Under the pieces are notes generated by a model that was not told the DNA's origin, searched no databases, and saw nothing but the letters and a program-made list of their open reading frames with translations. A stretch of DNA of 64,000 bases, taken from positions 1 to 64,000 of the forward strand of contig CAZUPD010000011.1 in NCBI GenBank assembly GCA_964621785.1, in the 5' to 3' direction. Of this stretch, positions 29,292 to 37,760 are shown one piece after another. Source of the DNA: JACKDW01 sp964621785 (GTDB lineage Bacteria > Myxococcota_A > Polyangia > Nannocystales > Nannocystaceae). The position numbers and the translations under genes were made by a program. Position 1 is the stretch's first letter. Each line of letters starts with the position of its first letter.

Positions 29292-29750
29292 GTGTCGGTT
29301 CTGGGCAAAGCTTACTTGTTCGTGAGCCTGAGCCTCGTGGTGTTGGGCCTGCTGTGGATGTCCATGACACTGCAGGAAAATGCCGCATGGGTAGAAGTTG
29401 TCCTCTGGACCCCGCGCCTGGACTTTTTAGAGCCCTTTATCCGCCGCCGCTACGCCGTCAATGTCTCGGGCCTGCTCGTCGGGTGGGGGCTTGCCATCGG
29501 CATCACAGCCTACTTTGCGATCCGCGCACCTTTTCGGATCCGGGACGTCGCCCGCACCCAACGCAGACTCCGCGAGCTCGAACGCGAGGTCCTCACCCTA
29601 CGCACGTTGCCTTTGCGGCAACAAGAAGAAGACGAAATCCTCGCCGCCCAGGCCCATCTCGATCGCGGACCCAAAAAGGTCATGACGGAGAAGATGCAGC
29701 TCGACGCCCGACGAAAGTTGGCCGCTCAGAAAGCACGTGATCCGCAATGA
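29292..29750 (+). CDS. lapA: LapA-like two-helix inner-membrane protein
   Basis: 152 residues from GTG 29292; a much longer upstream frame is antisense to the MopE-like gene and is ignored. Topology matches LapA (DUF1049): TM1 AYLFVSLSLVVLGLLWMSM, a short periplasmic stretch, TM2 SGLLVGWGLAIGITAYFAI, then a cytoplasmic coiled coil (RRLRELEREVLTLRTL). The tail is longer than in E. coli LapA. It overlaps lapB by 4 nt (ATGA), as in the lapAB operon, which supports the call. In E. coli, LapA/LapB act in lipopolysaccharide assembly and control of LpxC turnover. Confidence 0.75.
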   Translation: MSVLGKAYLFVSLSLVVLGLLWMSMTLQENAAWVEVVLWTPRLDFLEPFIRRRYAVNVSGLLVGWGLAIGITAYFAIRAPFRIRDVARTQRRLRELEREVLTLRTLPLRQQEEDEILAAQAHLDRGPKKVMTEKMQLDARRKLAAQKARDPQ

Positions 29751-30907
29751 CCACGGTGGTCGTGGCCCTCCTCTGTCTCGCCCTCGGGTTTGCGGTCGCC
29801 TACTGGTACTACGCGCCACGTAAACAGGTGATCGAGGGGATCAAGCGGCGCAGTCATGTGTTGTATGAGATTGCCGAGGGAGATCTCGACAATGTCGCCC
29901 GTGATCTCGAGCGCATCGCCGAGGCCGAACCCGGTGACTCGACCGTGTTTTTGGCGCTCGCAGCCCTCGATCGCCGACGAGGTCGGATCGAACGCGCGAA
30001 GGCGATCCACCGCACGATCCTCGCATCTGCCGATCTTCCGGTCGAACAGGAGGTCGCCGGTTGGGTCGGACTCGGACGTGACTTACTCGCGCAGGGCAAC
30101 GAAGAAGCGGCCGTCGGTGCACTCACCCGCGCCCAGGGGTTGGCCCCGCGGTCGGTCGCTACCCTCGAATCACTCGCGCGGGCGCTCGAGCAGGCCGGTG
30201 CGTGGGAGCGTGCTGCTGTCGCTTGGGAGCGGCACGAGAAGTTGGTCGAAGGTCGACGTCGGCGCGAGAGTCGGGTCGGGCGCGGGCATGCCGTCGCCGG
30301 TCAAGCACTGTCCGCGCTGAGCGATGGCGACGGCAAAAAAGCCCGGCGGCTGATCGAACGCGCCATCGAACTCGCGCCCGACAGTGGTCATGTGTGGACG
30401 ATTAAAGCGCGGGTCGACTCGAGTGTGGGCCAACCGCAGGATGCCCTCGAAGCCTGGCAACGCGCCTGGGAACTCGCACCAGCAGGTGCGGATATCATCG
30501 TCCGCGACGCGTGGGATTGGGCCGTCGGCGAGTCGGCGATCGACGATGTACTCGAGCGGATGCTCGCCAGTTTACGGATCGCCCGGGATCCTGCACTCGT
30601 GCTCGCATTGGCCTCGCGGGTCGCCCGGCAACATCCAGACCAAGCGGCGTCTGCCCTCGAACGCGTCGGCGAAGTTGCACCCGAAGCTGTCATGGCGCTC
30701 GTGCGTTTGCGGCTCGGTCGGGGGCAAAGGGACCTCGCGCGCGAAGCAGCCATGCAAGACGTCCGCGCGTCACCGGTGTTTTGCCAGGCCTGCGCCACAC
30801 CGATGCTGCGGTTTCAATTCCGTTGTCACAGCTGCGGGTCGTGGGACACTGCTGTGACGCTCGGTTCGCTGCTGGTCGACGAGTCTGGGCGGAATACGGA
30901 GCGCTGA
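29747..30907 (+). CDS. lapB: LapB-like TPR protein with C-terminal rubredoxin-type zinc ribbon
   Basis: 386 residues. N-terminal membrane anchor VVVALLCLALGFAVAYWYYA, then TPR repeats (about 35-330), then a small metal-binding knuckle FCQAC ... FRCHSCGSWD. N-anchor, TPRs and a CxxC-CxxC rubredoxin-like domain are the diagnostic architecture of LapB/YciM, and length is near the E. coli protein (389). LapB works with FtsH to set LpxC levels. Start overlaps the LapA stop, so translation is probably coupled. The stop is 1 nt before the next gene, completing a three-gene operon. Confidence 0.82.
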   Translation: MTTVVVALLCLALGFAVAYWYYAPRKQVIEGIKRRSHVLYEIAEGDLDNVARDLERIAEAEPGDSTVFLALAALDRRRGRIERAKAIHRTILASADLPVEQEVAGWVGLGRDLLAQGNEEAAVGALTRAQGLAPRSVATLESLARALEQAGAWERAAVAWERHEKLVEGRRRRESRVGRGHAVAGQALSALSDGDGKKARRLIERAIELAPDSGHVWTIKARVDSSVGQPQDALEAWQRAWELAPAGADIIVRDAWDWAVGESAIDDVLERMLASLRIARDPALVLALASRVARQHPDQAASALERVGEVAPEAVMALVRLRLGRGQRDLAREAAMQDVRASPVFCQACATPMLRFQFRCHSCGSWDTAVTLGSLLVDESGRNTER

Positions 30908-30908
30908 G

Positions 30909-32306
30909 ATGTCACGCCGAACAGACACAGGTCGCCGAAGCGACGGGTTATTTACCAGCCTTCGCCGATTTTCCCGTCTGTGGGGATTTGCCGCGTTTTT
31001 GCTGTTCACCATCCTTCTGTTCCGCCAGGTGGTGGTGCCGTTTATCTTTGCATTTGCACTCGCCTACATCCTACAGCCGCTGATCAAGCGCATGGAGGGT
31101 GTCATCGGTCGGGTGTCATCCGTCATCGTTGTCTACGTCGGTGTCCTCGGGGCCATCGCGGCATTCATCATGTTGTTTTTGCCGGCCCTGATCGACGACT
31201 TCACCCGATTGCGCGACGCGGCGCCAAAAATGATCGAGTACGCCGACCAGGAGTTGCTGCCCCGGGCTACCAAGTGGCTATCGGAGTCGTTTGGTAGCCT
31301 CGAGCCCCACTCCGAGGTCGCTGGCGAGGCGACCAAAGCCGCGGCGGAGACAGCATCCGGTCCAGCATCCCAGGTCGTCGCCCGCCCACTGCCCGACGGG
31401 AGTTGGCAACTCGACCTCGAAGGTGTGCATCTACAAGCAGATCAGACCGGCAACGGCCACTGGACGATCGTCGGGCCCGACCCGGATGCACCCACTTCAT
31501 CTGGCCTCGAAGACACCCTACGCAAACTCGTTCAGACCAAAGGAGCCGAGTACACCGGGATGATCTACGACATCCTGCGCTCCCTCATCGGCGGCGTCTC
31601 GGCGTTTTTAACCAAGTTTGTCATCACCCTGATGTTGGCCGCGTTCATCCTGATCGACCCCGAGCGGATCTGGAATTTTGTTCGCTCGCTGATCCCTCAG
31701 ATCTACCGCGAAGACTTCGACAAGATCATGAAGGAGATGGACGTCGGGCTGTCCGGGGTCATTCGCGGGCAACTTCTGATCTGCCTCGTCAACGGCGTCC
31801 TCACCTACATCGGCCTCATCATCATCGGCATCAAGTACAGCTTTCTGCTCGCGTTGATCGCCGGTGCGTTTAGCCTGATCCCGATCTTTGGCACGATTAT
31901 CTCGTCGATCCCGATCATGGTTGTGGCCTTGGTTTCAACCGATGACGGTACGATCTCCCTCGGGCCGCCGCTGTTGATGCTCGCCTGGATCTCGGGGATT
32001 CACCTGCTCGAGGCCAACGTTCTCAACCCCAAGATCATCGGCGATGCGGCGCATATGCATCCGATCATCGTGGTGTTTGCGTTACTCGCGGGGGAGCAGG
32101 TGTTTGGCCTGACCGGTGCGCTGTTGGCTGTGCCGGCGGCCAGTCTTGTGCAGACGCTGTTTCTCTATGCCCTTCGGACCTCGGCGTTGCGTCGGCAGGT
32201 CGACCCCAGCATGAGCCTGCACGACAACAGCCTGTCCGATGCTGAGCTGGTGAGTCTGGCAAAGGCGACCGATGTCGGCGAGGACGATCCGGGGACCCAG
32301 GCATAG
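30909..32306 (+). CDS. AI-2E family (PerM/YdiK-like) transporter
   Basis: 465 residues from ATG 30909. Family hallmarks: paired N-terminal helices (FAAFLLFTILLFRQVVVPFI, FALAYILQPLIKRMEG), a central helical region, then membrane segments with YSFLLALIAGAFSLIPIFG and the conserved NPKIIGDAAHMHPIIVVFAL. An insertion of about 80 residues, rich in Ala, Pro and Asp, sits in the soluble loop before GMIYDILRSLIGG. It seems lineage-specific. The transported substrate is not certain for most members. Operon with lapAB by 1-nt spacing. A TGCATTTGCA copy sits in the coding region of the second helix (31049). Confidence 0.9.
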   Translation: MSRRTDTGRRSDGLFTSLRRFSRLWGFAAFLLFTILLFRQVVVPFIFAFALAYILQPLIKRMEGVIGRVSSVIVVYVGVLGAIAAFIMLFLPALIDDFTRLRDAAPKMIEYADQELLPRATKWLSESFGSLEPHSEVAGEATKAAAETASGPASQVVARPLPDGSWQLDLEGVHLQADQTGNGHWTIVGPDPDAPTSSGLEDTLRKLVQTKGAEYTGMIYDILRSLIGGVSAFLTKFVITLMLAAFILIDPERIWNFVRSLIPQIYREDFDKIMKEMDVGLSGVIRGQLLICLVNGVLTYIGLIIIGIKYSFLLALIAGAFSLIPIFGTIISSIPIMVVALVSTDDGTISLGPPLLMLAWISGIHLLEANVLNPKIIGDAAHMHPIIVVFALLAGEQVFGLTGALLAVPAASLVQTLFLYALRTSALRRQVDPSMSLHDNSLSDAELVSLAKATDVGEDDPGTQA

Positions 32307-32446
32307 CGGGTCACGTTTTCGTTGGTAATACATGAAATATGACCAAATCAGTTGAATACACAACGATTTAAGGGTCAACATGAGGTCTGCAATGGTGACA
32401 GGCGCGCCGCTAGTCGGTTGTCGGCGGCCGTGGTAAAACGCGACCC

Positions 32447-35269
32447 GTGAGCAAATCCGCGCGACCTCAAGGTGGTCCTGGCAGCATCTTCCTGATCGAT
32501 GCCAGCAACTTTATCTACCGGGCATTTCACGCCTTGCCGATGTTGACCTCGCCCGAGGGCACACCCGTCAACGCCGTCCACGGCTATGTCCGCATGATCT
32601 CGTCGATGCGCAAGGAGTTTACGCCCGAGTACATCGCCGCAGTGTTCGACGTCGGAGGGCCCAACTTTCGCACCCGGCTGTTCGACCAGTACAAGGCTCA
32701 GCGACCGCCGCCTCCCGACGACCTCGTCCCGCAGTTTGAGCTTGTGCGCAAGGCCACCGATGCCCTCGGTATCCCGCGTCTCGAAGTACCCGATGTCGAG
32801 GCCGACGATGTGATCGCCTCGGTCACCGAACTCGCGCGCAAGGACGGCAAGCGGGTCGTGATCGCCTCGACCGACAAGGACCTCATGCAACTGATCGACC
32901 CCGGCGACAAACTCCCGCCGGTGGTCATGTGGGACAGCATGAAAAACCGTCTGATCGGGCCCGACAAGGTCGAGCAAAAATTCGGTGTCACCCCGACCAA
33001 GCTGGGTGACCTGCTCGCGCTGATGGGCGACAGCTCCGACAACGTGCCCGGTGTGCCAGGGATCGGTGCCAAGACAGCGGCGATGTTGCTCGACGAGCAC
33101 GGTGATCTCGAGGGCGTGTTGGCTGCCGCCTCCTCGATCAAACAGAAAAAGCGCCGCGAAAACCTGACTAAATTCGCCGATCAAGCTCGGCTTAGCCGCA
33201 AGTTGGTCGATCTCAAGCGGGACGTCAAACTGCCGGTCCCGTTTGCCAAACTCAAGGATCCGGGGAGCGACCAGGCGACGATGGAGGCCTTTTTTGGCCC
33301 GCTCGGGTTTAAGACCCTCCTGGGCGGGAGAGGTGTAAGTACAAGTTCTCGCATGCGCGGGCGCTCGGCCGGTGGTGCGGTGACCGGGGCAGGGGCCGAG
33401 CTCGCCCTCAAACCCGCCGCCAAACCGCCAACGATCGAGGTCAAGGGCGAGGCGCGGATGGCCAGCGACCTCGACAAACTCACGGCTGAACTCGCTGCGT
33501 TCGCCACATGTGCCCGGGTCTCCGTTCAAATCGCAGCCGACCATCCCGATCCGATGCTCGCCAACGTCGTCGGGGTGGCCCTCGCATCGCTCGACGCCGG
33601 TGCCCCGGGCCCGATCTACATCCCGTTGCGCCACTCGGGCTCGCTCTCGGCGACGGGCCAGCTCAACCTCGACAAGATTCGGGACCTCCTCAAGCCCGTG
33701 CTCGAGGGAGCCACTCCGAAAAAAGTTGTTCATGCACATAAATTTCAGGCACTCGTGTTGCAACGCGCCGGGATCGACCTCGGCTGGGTCGAGCTCGATC
33801 CCCAGCTGTGCTCGTACACCCTCGACCCTGCGCGGGCCAGTCACGCACTCGATACGCTCGCCAGCGACCTACTGGCTCACAAGTGCCAAAAGCCCGAAAA
33901 AGTCATGGGGAAGGGCAAAAAGGCGGTCTCGTTTGACCTGGTGGCGATCGACACCGCGACTGCCTACGCGTGTGAGCGAGCCCTTGTATGTGCATATCTC
34001 GATGCCCACTTTACGACGGAGTTGACGCGTTTTGGTAAGGGCGCACAGCAGTTGTTCGCCGACATCGAAATGCCGCTCGCCCGCGTGATCCAACGGATCG
34101 AAGCCCGCGGTATCTCCCTCGACCCGGCGGTCCTCAAGGCCCAAGGGGATGAGATCGGGGCGAGGATCAACGTCCTCAAAAAGCAGATCGCCGGACACGC
34201 GGGCTATCCCGTCAACCCGGATTCGCCCAAACAGCTGCAAAAACTGTTGTTCGAAGATTTGGGCTTAGAGGCGAGCAAGAAGACCAAGACGGGCTACTCG
34301 ACCGACGCCGCGACCCTGGAGGAACTCAGCCTCTACCACCCGGTGGTCAACCTGATCCTGGAGTGCCGCAGTCTGACCAAGCTCAAAGGCACCTATCTCG
34401 ACACCTTGCCCAAGGCCGTCAACCCCACAACCAAGCGCCTACACACCAGCTTTCGCCAGGCCGTGGCCCAGACGGGTCGGTTGTCGAGTAAAGATCCAAA
34501 CCTACAAAACATTCCGATCCGAACCGAGCTCGGACGACGGATCCGCGATGCCTTTGTCGCGCCGAAGGGAAGGGTGCTGGTGACACTTGACTATTCACAG
34601 ATCGAGTTGCGTGTCCTGGCCCATCTATCGGGCTCAAAAAACCTCCTGGGTGCCTTCCGAGACGGCGTCGATGTCCACCGCCGAACCGCCTCCGAGGTGT
34701 TTGAGGTCCCCGAAAAAAATGTCACCGCCGAGCAGCGCCGGGTGGCCAAGGCAGTCAACTTTGGCGTGATCTACGGGCAGACAGCTTTCGGACTCGGACG
34801 CCAACTCGGGATCCCGCGGGGAAAAGCTGGTAGCTACATCAAAAAATACTTCGCCAAAATTCCCGGGGTCTCGACCTATATGGAGGAGCTCGTCGAACAG
34901 GCCAAACGCCAAGGCTATGCAGAGACGATTCTCGGTCGCAAACGCCGGATCCCCGAGCTCGCGCGACGAGGGGCCGCCCGTGCCTACGGTGAACGAATCG
35001 CCCGCAATACACCGATCCAAGGTAGTTCGGCCGATATCCTCAAAAAGGCGATGATCGATGTTGAACGCGAGCTCCATGCCAAGGGGTTCGACCGCTACGC
35101 AATGATGTTGCTGACCGTCCACGATGAACTGATTTTCGAATGCGACGAGGACCGTGTCGACGAGCTCGTGGCGATCGCCAAGCCAGCGATGGAAGGTGCG
35201 GTCGAGCTCAAAGTTCCCCTACGGGTCGATGGCGGGCATGGCCGAAGCTGGGGCGATTGTAAGGGCTGA
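32447..35269 (+). CDS. polA: DNA polymerase I with an apparently inactive 3'-5' exonuclease domain
   Basis: 940 residues from GTG 32447. Residues about 13-300 are the 5' nuclease (IDASNFIYRAFHALP, DVEADDVIASV, ASTDKDLMQL, GVPGIGAKTAAMLL). The polymerase domain has motif A DYSQIELRVLAHLSG (catalytic Asp about 715), motif B RRVAKAVNFGVIYGQTAFGL and motif C LLTVHDELIFE (about 890). The middle domain keeps the fold length of a proofreading exonuclease but not its metal ligands. ExoI FDTET is replaced by VSVQIAADH, ExoII has HKFQALVL instead of KYDRGIL, and no Asp of ExoIII is apparent. It therefore resembles the non-proofreading Taq/Bst type. Functions: Okazaki-fragment maturation and repair. Confidence 0.95.
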   Translation: MSKSARPQGGPGSIFLIDASNFIYRAFHALPMLTSPEGTPVNAVHGYVRMISSMRKEFTPEYIAAVFDVGGPNFRTRLFDQYKAQRPPPPDDLVPQFELVRKATDALGIPRLEVPDVEADDVIASVTELARKDGKRVVIASTDKDLMQLIDPGDKLPPVVMWDSMKNRLIGPDKVEQKFGVTPTKLGDLLALMGDSSDNVPGVPGIGAKTAAMLLDEHGDLEGVLAAASSIKQKKRRENLTKFADQARLSRKLVDLKRDVKLPVPFAKLKDPGSDQATMEAFFGPLGFKTLLGGRGVSTSSRMRGRSAGGAVTGAGAELALKPAAKPPTIEVKGEARMASDLDKLTAELAAFATCARVSVQIAADHPDPMLANVVGVALASLDAGAPGPIYIPLRHSGSLSATGQLNLDKIRDLLKPVLEGATPKKVVHAHKFQALVLQRAGIDLGWVELDPQLCSYTLDPARASHALDTLASDLLAHKCQKPEKVMGKGKKAVSFDLVAIDTATAYACERALVCAYLDAHFTTELTRFGKGAQQLFADIEMPLARVIQRIEARGISLDPAVLKAQGDEIGARINVLKKQIAGHAGYPVNPDSPKQLQKLLFEDLGLEASKKTKTGYSTDAATLEELSLYHPVVNLILECRSLTKLKGTYLDTLPKAVNPTTKRLHTSFRQAVAQTGRLSSKDPNLQNIPIRTELGRRIRDAFVAPKGRVLVTLDYSQIELRVLAHLSGSKNLLGAFRDGVDVHRRTASEVFEVPEKNVTAEQRRVAKAVNFGVIYGQTAFGLGRQLGIPRGKAGSYIKKYFAKIPGVSTYMEELVEQAKRQGYAETILGRKRRIPELARRGAARAYGERIARNTPIQGSSADILKKAMIDVERELHAKGFDRYAMMLLTVHDELIFECDEDRVDELVAIAKPAMEGAVELKVPLRVDGGHGRSWGDCKG

Positions 35270-35376
35270 TGATTCTCGGTGCATCTACAACCGCGAGTGT
35301 TGCCGCCTCGTGTTACGGGGCTGTATCACAGGCGTAATAAGTGTGCTTGCAAGTATCTAGGTATGCCGCAAGGCAC

Positions 35377-35392
35377 CAGCATTCAAATGCTG
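35377..35392. repeat. Short palindrome in the polA-nucleotidyltransferase gap
   Basis: cagcattcaaatgctg, a 7-bp stem with CA loop, nested within a looser outer repeat (taggtat 35358-35364 / atacaccta 35393-35401). The 240-nt gap 35270-35509 also holds TGCATCTACA at 35280. It is A/T-rich and probably includes the promoter for the following gene; no CDS is seen. Confidence 0.45.
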
Positions 35393-35509
35393 ATACACCT
35401 AAATAAACATGCAACCACGACGAGCGCCATCCATTCAGGTACACAAGCGCCCGTGCCCCGCGGCACGATCCGTGATATCGTGCCGCCCTTGTCCGCGTAG
35501 AGAGTGGTG

Positions 35510-36766
35510 ATGGTCGCGATATCGAAACAACTGGCAGCACAGAAACTGGCTCAGACGGAGATTCCACAGGCTTTGGTCCGCGTGGCGCAGACCCTCGAGC
35601 GCGCGGGGTTTGAAGCTGTATTGGTAGGCGGGGCCGTACGCGATGCGTTGCTCGGACGGGTGCCGGGCGACTGGGACCTGGCGACGTCGGCCACACCTCC
35701 CGAAGTTCAGGAGTTGTTCCCACGGACGATCCCCACCGGTATCGAGCACGGGACGGTGACGGTGATCGAGGGCAAGGGTAAACATAGACTCACCACCGAA
35801 GTCACGACCTACCGCGGTGAGGGGGAATACCTCGACGGCCGACGTCCCTCCGAAGTTCAGTTCCTACGCGACTTAGCCGGCGATCTGGCGCGGCGAGATT
35901 TCACTGTCAATGCATTTGCATACAACCCGATCCGCGGCGAGTTCACCGACTGCTTCGATGGTCTCGCCGATCTCGAGGCAGAGGTGATCCGGGCGGTGGG
36001 GGATGCGAATGAGCGGTTTTCAGAGGATGGCCTTCGGGCCATGCGAGCAACCCGGTTCTGCGCGACGTTAGGCTTTGCACTCGAGCCGACAACCGAAGCC
36101 GCGATCGCCGGGGCACTGCCGATCCTCGCCAAGGTCAGCCGTGAGCGCGTGCGTGTTGAATTGATCAAAATGCTCGGCGCACCGCAACCCTCGCGCGGGC
36201 TCCAGCCGATGGTGCGAACGGGAATGTGGCCACTGGTCCTGTGCCCGTTGCCACAAGAGGCCTACGAGCCGACGTTTGCAGCCGTCGACGCGATGCCGCA
36301 AGCAGCCGTCGCGCGTTTGGCCCGGGTGCTGTGGCCGCGCCGCGACGATCGGGCGCTGCTCGAGCAGGTTCTCGACAATCTCAAGCCGAGCCGAGACGAG
36401 CGTACCCGGGTGTTGGCGTTGACGAGCCCGTCGGTCGATACAATTGCAGGTACACAAAACCCGGTTGAGATTCGCCGAGCCGTGGCGACCCTCAAACGCA
36501 TGTATTTGCAAGATGCACTCGAGGTGGTGGCCGCATCACCCGAACACCGAGGACGGGTTCTCCACGCGTGCGACGGGGCAGCGCTGACCATCGGCGAGCT
36601 CGCCCTCGGCGGTAAAGAATTGATCGCCAAGGGGCTCGCCAAGCCGGGGAAGGCGTTGGGAGTGCTGTTGCGGAAGTTGCTCGACTGGGTGCTCGAGGAT
36701 CCCCAGAGAAATACGGCCGCGGCGCTCGAGGGACGTGCGCGGGAGATTGGGTCCAACGATTCCTAG
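35510..36766 (+). CDS. CCA-adding enzyme/poly(A) polymerase-type nucleotidyltransferase
   Basis: 418 residues from ATG 35510, with GTG at 35504 and 35507 as alternatives. Class II nucleotidyltransferase head: LVGGAVRDALLGRVPGDWDLATSA (first half GGxVRD, second the catalytic DxD), then RRDFTVNAFAYNP and EDGLRAMRATRFCATLGF, the neck region. No HD-domain motif was found in the C-terminal half. Members add or repair the 3' CCA of tRNAs, or polyadenylate RNA; sequence alone does not separate the two, and no other copy is in the window. Three TGYANNTRCA copies (35911, 36445, 36501) lie within 600 nt. Confidence 0.88.
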   Translation: MVAISKQLAAQKLAQTEIPQALVRVAQTLERAGFEAVLVGGAVRDALLGRVPGDWDLATSATPPEVQELFPRTIPTGIEHGTVTVIEGKGKHRLTTEVTTYRGEGEYLDGRRPSEVQFLRDLAGDLARRDFTVNAFAYNPIRGEFTDCFDGLADLEAEVIRAVGDANERFSEDGLRAMRATRFCATLGFALEPTTEAAIAGALPILAKVSRERVRVELIKMLGAPQPSRGLQPMVRTGMWPLVLCPLPQEAYEPTFAAVDAMPQAAVARLARVLWPRRDDRALLEQVLDNLKPSRDERTRVLALTSPSVDTIAGTQNPVEIRRAVATLKRMYLQDALEVVAASPEHRGRVLHACDGAALTIGELALGGKELIAKGLAKPGKALGVLLRKLLDWVLEDPQRNTAAALEGRAREIGSNDS

Positions 36767-36803
36767 GGCGTTGGCATGCACGGAAGCCTCATGTAGCTAC
36801 AAT

Positions 36804-37751
36804 TTATGCATCCCCTGGTAGCACACGGGCGAGCCACGCGAGGAGGTCTGCGGTGACCTCTTCTCGGTTTTCCTCGTTGAACATCTCGTGGCGTCCACCC
36901 GGGTAGAGATGCTCGGTGACTGCGGTTAAACCCTGTGCTCGGAGGTTGGCGACTAGTTTCTTGATGCCCTTGCCGTACTCGCCGACGGGGTCCTGATCTC
37001 CGGACATCACATAGATCGGGAGGTCGGATGGAATCTTGGCACGCAGGCTCGGACGCAGTTGGGCCACCGCATCGAGGAGGTCGATCCACAGTTGATTGGT
37101 CGCCGTAAATCCGCACAGGGGATCGGCAATGTATTTGTCGACTTCGTCGGTGTCGCGGGTCAGCCAGTCGAACGGTGTGCGCGGGTTTTTGATCTTGCGG
37201 TTGTAGGTACCGAAGGTCAGCGCAAACAGAATTTTGCTGTGACCTTTGGCCCCTTGGCGCAGGCGTTCGGCGCGTGCGATCAGACGACCACCTGCCTCGA
37301 GGGGCAGGGGCGGACGGTCGCTCGAACCCGACAGGACGACAGCGTGATAGCTCCCTGGATTGCGCGCCATCAGGTGCTGGGCCGCGAATGAACCCATGCT
37401 GTGGCCGAGCAGCATGACAGGCGTTCGCGGGTGACGCTCGACGATCCACTCGGTCACGGTATCGATGTCGTTGAGCAGGCGTTCCCAACCATTTGCATAA
37501 CCAAAGAAACCGAGCTGATCCTCCGACGTTGCCGTCTTGCCGTGGCCGCGGTGGTCGTGGGCGTACGCGACATAGCCCGAGGCCTGCAGCGCTTGGCCGA
37601 GTCGCGCGTAGCGGGCCCCGTGTTCGGCGAGACCGTGACAAATGTGGACAACCGCGCGGGCAGCCGAGGTGTCTCCCCAGCGGTGAACGTGCAGGTCGAT
37701 GCCGTCGGACGACTTCACAGTTGTTTGTTCGGAATCTGGCGTGTCGGTCAT
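36804..37751 (-). CDS. Alpha/beta hydrolase, monoacylglycerol-lipase-like
   Basis: 315 residues from ATG 37751. Serine hydrolase S33/monoglyceride lipase type: oxyanion region VVHICHGLAEHGARY, DHRGHG, nucleophile GHSMG (Ser118), acid in SGDQDPVGEYGKG, and His in PGGRHEMFNEENR. No signal peptide, so probably cytoplasmic or membrane-peripheral, acting on lipid or ester substrates. Last gene of a leftward operon; the upstream stop codon is 9 nt away. The 37-nt gap to the convergent nucleotidyltransferase gene contains TGTAGCTACA, one of the perfect palindromes of the dispersed family. Confidence 0.9.
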   Translation of the reverse strand: MTDTPDSEQTTVKSSDGIDLHVHRWGDTSAARAVVHICHGLAEHGARYARLGQALQASGYVAYAHDHRGHGKTATSEDQLGFFGYANGWERLLNDIDTVTEWIVERHPRTPVMLLGHSMGSFAAQHLMARNPGSYHAVVLSGSSDRPPLPLEAGGRLIARAERLRQGAKGHSKILFALTFGTYNRKIKNPRTPFDWLTRDTDEVDKYIADPLCGFTATNQLWIDLLDAVAQLRPSLRAKIPSDLPIYVMSGDQDPVGEYGKGIKKLVANLRAQGLTAVTEHLYPGGRHEMFNEENREEVTADLLAWLARVLPGDA

Positions 37752-37760
37752 GGTGTTCGG

